A DNA stretch of 31,660 bases from a virus. The notes below the pieces were generated by a model. The model was not told the DNA's origin, did no database searches, and saw only the letters and a list, made by a program, of their open reading frames with translations. Of this stretch, positions 29,144 to 31,660 are shown one piece after another. The position numbers and the translations under genes are program-made. The DNA is taken from positions 1 to 31,660 of IMG/VR virus record IMGVR_UViG_3300025312_000518; one strand, 5' to 3'. Every line of letters begins with the position of its first letter. Positions within the stretch are counted from its first letter, which is position 1.

Positions 29144-29172
29144 CGTCCCTATGCACCGGGCACGGTGGCCAC
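29136..29172 (-). promoter_or_regulatory. Hairpin over the scaffold start codon
   Basis: Perfect 11-bp arms GTGGCCACCGT/ACGGTGGCCAC (29136-29146 with 29162-29172) enclose 15 bases. The GTG start of the scaffold-like gene (29143-29141) lies in the second arm of the RNA. The arms also contain the palindrome GTGGCCAC, so a DNA operator is possible. The ribosome site ahead of the start (AGGGA) lies in the loop. Confidence 0.7.
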
Positions 29173-29180
29173 CGGCAACT

Positions 29181-29345
29181 CTATGACGTTGCGCTATTCG
29201 TTGCTACGTATACGCCTTGCGCCTCTGGTTTGTCAACTACCAGATGTTGCCGCAGCCCGCACCGGCTGCACGTGATCCACAACTTGCCCTCCAGCCGCTC
29301 GGCGAAGAGCTTGCGGCACTTCGGGTTCTGGCAACGAACCTCCAT
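29181..29345 (-). CDS. Com-like zinc-finger protein (54 aa)
   Basis: MEVRCQNPKCRKLFAERLEG followed by KLWITCSRCG has C5, C10, C26 and C29. This is like phage Mu Com and its relatives, which have 'IRCxxCxKLLxxxxxxxxLEIKCPRC'. Com binds an mRNA hairpin and frees the start of the next gene (mom). The ATG at 29345 lies two bases after the stop of the large virion gene. The 3' neighbour begins inside a hairpin, which makes a Com-type role attractive. After residue 33 the tail VVDKPEAQGVYVATNS is unlike Com. Confidence 0.7.
   Translation of the reverse strand: MEVRCQNPKCRKLFAERLEGKLWITCSRCGLRQHLVVDKPEAQGVYVATNSATS
29207..29236 (-). promoter_or_regulatory. Candidate sigma-70-type promoter ahead of scaffold and capsid genes
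   Basis: TTGACA (29236-29231), a perfect -35, is followed after 18 bases by TATACG (29212-29207) as a partial -10. It lies within the end of the Com-like gene and points to the scaffold gene. The -10 match is only four of six. Confidence 0.45.
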
Positions 29346-29347
29346 GG

Positions 29348-31660
29348 TTATCCGGCCCGCCGTTCCTGCGTCGCGAGCCGCTCCCGCAGAGGCCGACGCT
29401 CCTCGTAGGCGGCGCGGTACAGATCGGGCCGTTCGGCCGCAGCCTTCTTCCTGGCCGCAAGCCTCAACGGTGCCAGTTTGCCCCTGAGGAACTCCCCCCG
29501 CGCGCGGTCGGGGAGGTTGCGATAGTACGGGCGCTGGACGAACGGCGAGAGCTCCTCGTCCACCAGCTCGCCCATGTACTTGAACACCAGGTTGTCGAAC
29601 TCGCGGTTGCCGCTGCTGGACACGATCTCTGAGCGCAGGAACTGCAAGCGGTCCAGCTCCTTCTGGGCCGGGTTCTTCGCCTTGACGACCGATACCCCAG
29701 TCAGTTGGCGGATGACCGGGTCTTCACGAGTAAGCGGCCCCTTTTGCGCCGGCGAATAGGCCGCCGGCAGTTGGGTCTGGGCAAAGGGTATCCGGCGCTG
29801 TAGGCCCCCGAAGAAGCCCGCCATGTCCGTGTTCCGCACGATGCGGTGCTCAGGGTCGAACTGGCCGATGGCATCGCTGATCTGCTGCAAGGGCGTGAGC
29901 AGCCCGCCTACCGTCTCGCCCGCGGTCTTCCCCGCCTGCCGCATGAATTGGTCCCAGGACTCGATGCCGCTGAAGCCCTCCAGGGCGCGGTCCACGATCT
30001 CCAGGCCGGCCCCGGCCCGCAGGTTGGCGCCGGTCAATGTCTGGATGATGGCCTTCGTATCGGGGTGGAAGAGGGTGCCATTCCGCAGGCGCTTCACCAT
30101 GTCACCGATAAAGAGGTAGGCCGCAAAGGGGTTGTAGGCCCGCGTGTCAATGGTCCGGCCGTCCGGCGTTTTGATCTCGTACCATTTCTCGCCCGCCAGG
30201 TCGGACTCACGGAAGAGGTACGCAGCCCCCAGCATGGCGCTGCCAATGGCCCCGCGGCTGAGCAGGCGCATGTCGCCGGCGGCCAGCGCCGCCCGCTCGC
30301 TCTTGCTCGTGAGCAGGCCCAGGGGCCCCGCCGGGCTGAACTCCCACATGAAGCGCAAGCCGTTCAGCATGAAGCGGGGGAATGGGACCACGATATTAGC
30401 CAGCGGGATGCCATTCACGGCCTGAAGGAACTTCCAGCCCGGCCCGCCGTAGGCCGGCTGCCGCGAGAATGTCAGCTCCAGCGCTTTTTCTACGGCCCGA
30501 GAGACATCCGCCGCGGGGATGGCGTCTATTTTGCCCGAGGCAAGGACCTTCTCTAATGTCATGCCCGGCGTCGCCCGGATGCTGCGGTCCAGATTGGCCG
30601 CGAAGCTCGCGCGTCTGACCAGGTATTCCTGGAAGCGGTTGACAGTGTTCAGCACGTGGACGGCGTTCTCGCCTGCCGTGAGTAGGCGGTCTCCAACTGA
30701 ACCGGTCGCCTGGCCCTGGACCTTGTTGAGCAGGTCCGACGAGTAGTTGAAGAAGAGGTGGTTGGCCTGGCTCGGGAACGCTTCAAGGACGGCATCCACC
30801 TGGCGCTTCGTGTTCACGGCCTTTGCCGGCCAGAGCGTCCGCATGAGGGCGTCCATGCCCTCGACCGGGCTGGCTGTCACCGGCGCACGAAACGCCTTCT
30901 GGAGCCCGGCCTGCAAGCCCTGGTCGAGACTGTCCAGCCCCAGGCGCGAGACCTGGGTGGTGAAGTTGCGGACCGAGGTGGCGAGCTGGGTCACGAGAGC
31001 GCCGCGCCAGATGTTGGTCGCCCGCTGCCACCAGGCCTGAGCCCGCAGGTTCGCGTCAGCGGTAGCGATCCGGGGCAGCAGATCGCCGCCCAGGCCCGCA
31101 CGGTTGAGCTTCTGCGCCAGGTTCCCCAGATCCCCCAGCCGCCGGGCGGCATCGCGCACCCCCGGCCGGAACAGCGTCTCTCCCAGCTCGGAGAAGCCCA
31201 GGCCATGCTGCTGGAGCACCTGCTGCATCTCGGGCAATGGCATGCGTTCCTGCAAGATGAACTCCAGAATCTGGTCGGAGATCAACTGCTGTGGGTTACG
31301 CTGCACCCCGCCGCGGGTGAACAGGTCCTCCGCCGCCGCCACGATCTCCCGGTGGCGCGGCAGCGACAGAATCGGGTCTGTGAGCGGTCCCACGCTGGGT
31401 GGCGGCGGGATGTCCGGTGGACCCCCTGGCGGCGCGAGTCCGGTGGGCGGTGGCGTCTCCCGGGGGGCGATGCCCTGCTCAGGCACGGACGTGGTGAGCA
31501 GACCGGGGGCTCGTGGAGTGGGCTCCATGGCCCCCGGTGGTGCGGCGGCAGCGGGCGGCGGGGGCGCACCGGCCTCACGGGCGAAGCCGGGAGCGCGGGC
31601 CCGATCCGCGAAACGGCTCAACATCATGGCGGCATCCTCGATGGTCACCACGCGCTCGTT
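29348..31660 (-). CDS. Large putative internal virion protein, 5' end cut by window edge
   Basis: The frame is open to the right edge (770 residues visible; codons N-E-R precede a GTG at 31651), so the true start is outside. It has a Pro-rich linker (about 30-90), then long helical parts (AVNTKRQVDAVLEAFPSQAN, VNRFQEYLVRRASFAANLDR) and hydrophobic stretches (IPLANIVVPFPRFMLNGLRF, AIGSAMLGAAYLF). The end is basic (RLAARKKAAAERPDLY). Very long, mostly helical proteins with membrane-like segments beside capsid genes are often ejected internal virion proteins or parts of polyvalent proteins. No enzyme motif is seen in the visible part. Confidence 0.6.
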   Translation of the reverse strand, partial: NERVVTIEDAAMMLSRFADRARAPGFAREAGAPPPPAAAAPPGAMEPTPRAPGLLTTSVPEQGIAPRETPPPTGLAPPGGPPDIPPPPSVGPLTDPILSLPRHREIVAAAEDLFTRGGVQRNPQQLISDQILEFILQERMPLPEMQQVLQQHGLGFSELGETLFRPGVRDAARRLGDLGNLAQKLNRAGLGGDLLPRIATADANLRAQAWWQRATNIWRGALVTQLATSVRNFTTQVSRLGLDSLDQGLQAGLQKAFRAPVTASPVEGMDALMRTLWPAKAVNTKRQVDAVLEAFPSQANHLFFNYSSDLLNKVQGQATGSVGDRLLTAGENAVHVLNTVNRFQEYLVRRASFAANLDRSIRATPGMTLEKVLASGKIDAIPAADVSRAVEKALELTFSRQPAYGGPGWKFLQAVNGIPLANIVVPFPRFMLNGLRFMWEFSPAGPLGLLTSKSERAALAAGDMRLLSRGAIGSAMLGAAYLFRESDLAGEKWYEIKTPDGRTIDTRAYNPFAAYLFIGDMVKRLRNGTLFHPDTKAIIQTLTGANLRAGAGLEIVDRALEGFSGIESWDQFMRQAGKTAGETVGGLLTPLQQISDAIGQFDPEHRIVRNTDMAGFFGGLQRRIPFAQTQLPAAYSPAQKGPLTREDPVIRQLTGVSVVKAKNPAQKELDRLQFLRSEIVSSSGNREFDNLVFKYMGELVDEELSPFVQRPYYRNLPDRARGEFLRGKLAPLRLAARKKAAAERPDLYRAAYEERRPLRERLATQERRAG

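Noticed and set aside
1-31660. CRISPR array, insertion sequence, retroelement or known defence system
   Set aside because: No regularly spaced repeats, transposase motifs or reverse-transcriptase motifs were found on either strand. The methyltransferase has no visible restriction partner.

Overview
The window reads as a large internal piece of a tailed bacteriophage (Caudoviricetes) genome or prophage. It is GC-rich. Every gene I can support lies on the minus strand and is tightly packed, with stop/start overlaps of the ATGA, GTGA or TGATG type, many GTG starts and many very small genes. I see no integrase, transposase, CRISPR array or cellular housekeeping gene. Terminase and portal genes are not visible and would be expected beyond the right edge. 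The host cannot be fixed from the sequence; high GC and frequent GTG starts only suggest a high-GC bacterium.

Transcription runs from right to left. The virion block (31660 to about 12860) starts with the end of a large putative internal virion protein. It continues with a Com-like zinc finger, a scaffold-like protein with a poly-Gln tract, a YkgJ-type cysteine-cluster protein and a P22/HK97-fold-like major capsid protein whose only plausible start is an ATT codon. Then come many small structural or unknown proteins, including three pairs of paralogues, a GT-A glycosyltransferase-like protein and an exported protein. The block ends with a connector-like protein carrying a carbohydrate-binding-like insert, an 817-residue tail protein with a lectin-like region, and a short fibre-tip-like protein.

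A cluster of small membrane proteins and Zn-ribbon proteins (12864 to 11616) follows and is a candidate lysis cassette. It is closed by a strong intrinsic terminator (11419-11470). Just past it lie a candidate extended -10 promoter, a structured gene-free stretch and a tRNA-Asp(GTC) with encoded CCA.

The second block (11049 to 1) holds small Zn-ribbon and membrane proteins, then a putative clan-A glycoside hydrolase coupled to an N-acetylmuramoyl-L-alanine amidase. More Cys-rich proteins lead to a replication/recombination module: a RecT-like annealing protein, a RepA/DnaB-type helicase, a palindrome-rich origin candidate (3181-3273), a Prim-Pol primase, a zinc ribbon and a VRR-NUC nuclease. 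It ends with small DNA-binding proteins and a partial DNA methyltransferase running off the left edge.

The most notable signals are the ATT start of the capsid gene, a Com-like protein upstream of a hairpin that buries the start codon of the scaffold gene, a 41-bp duplication linking the helicase gene to the end of a membrane-protein gene, and the origin candidate between helicase and primase.
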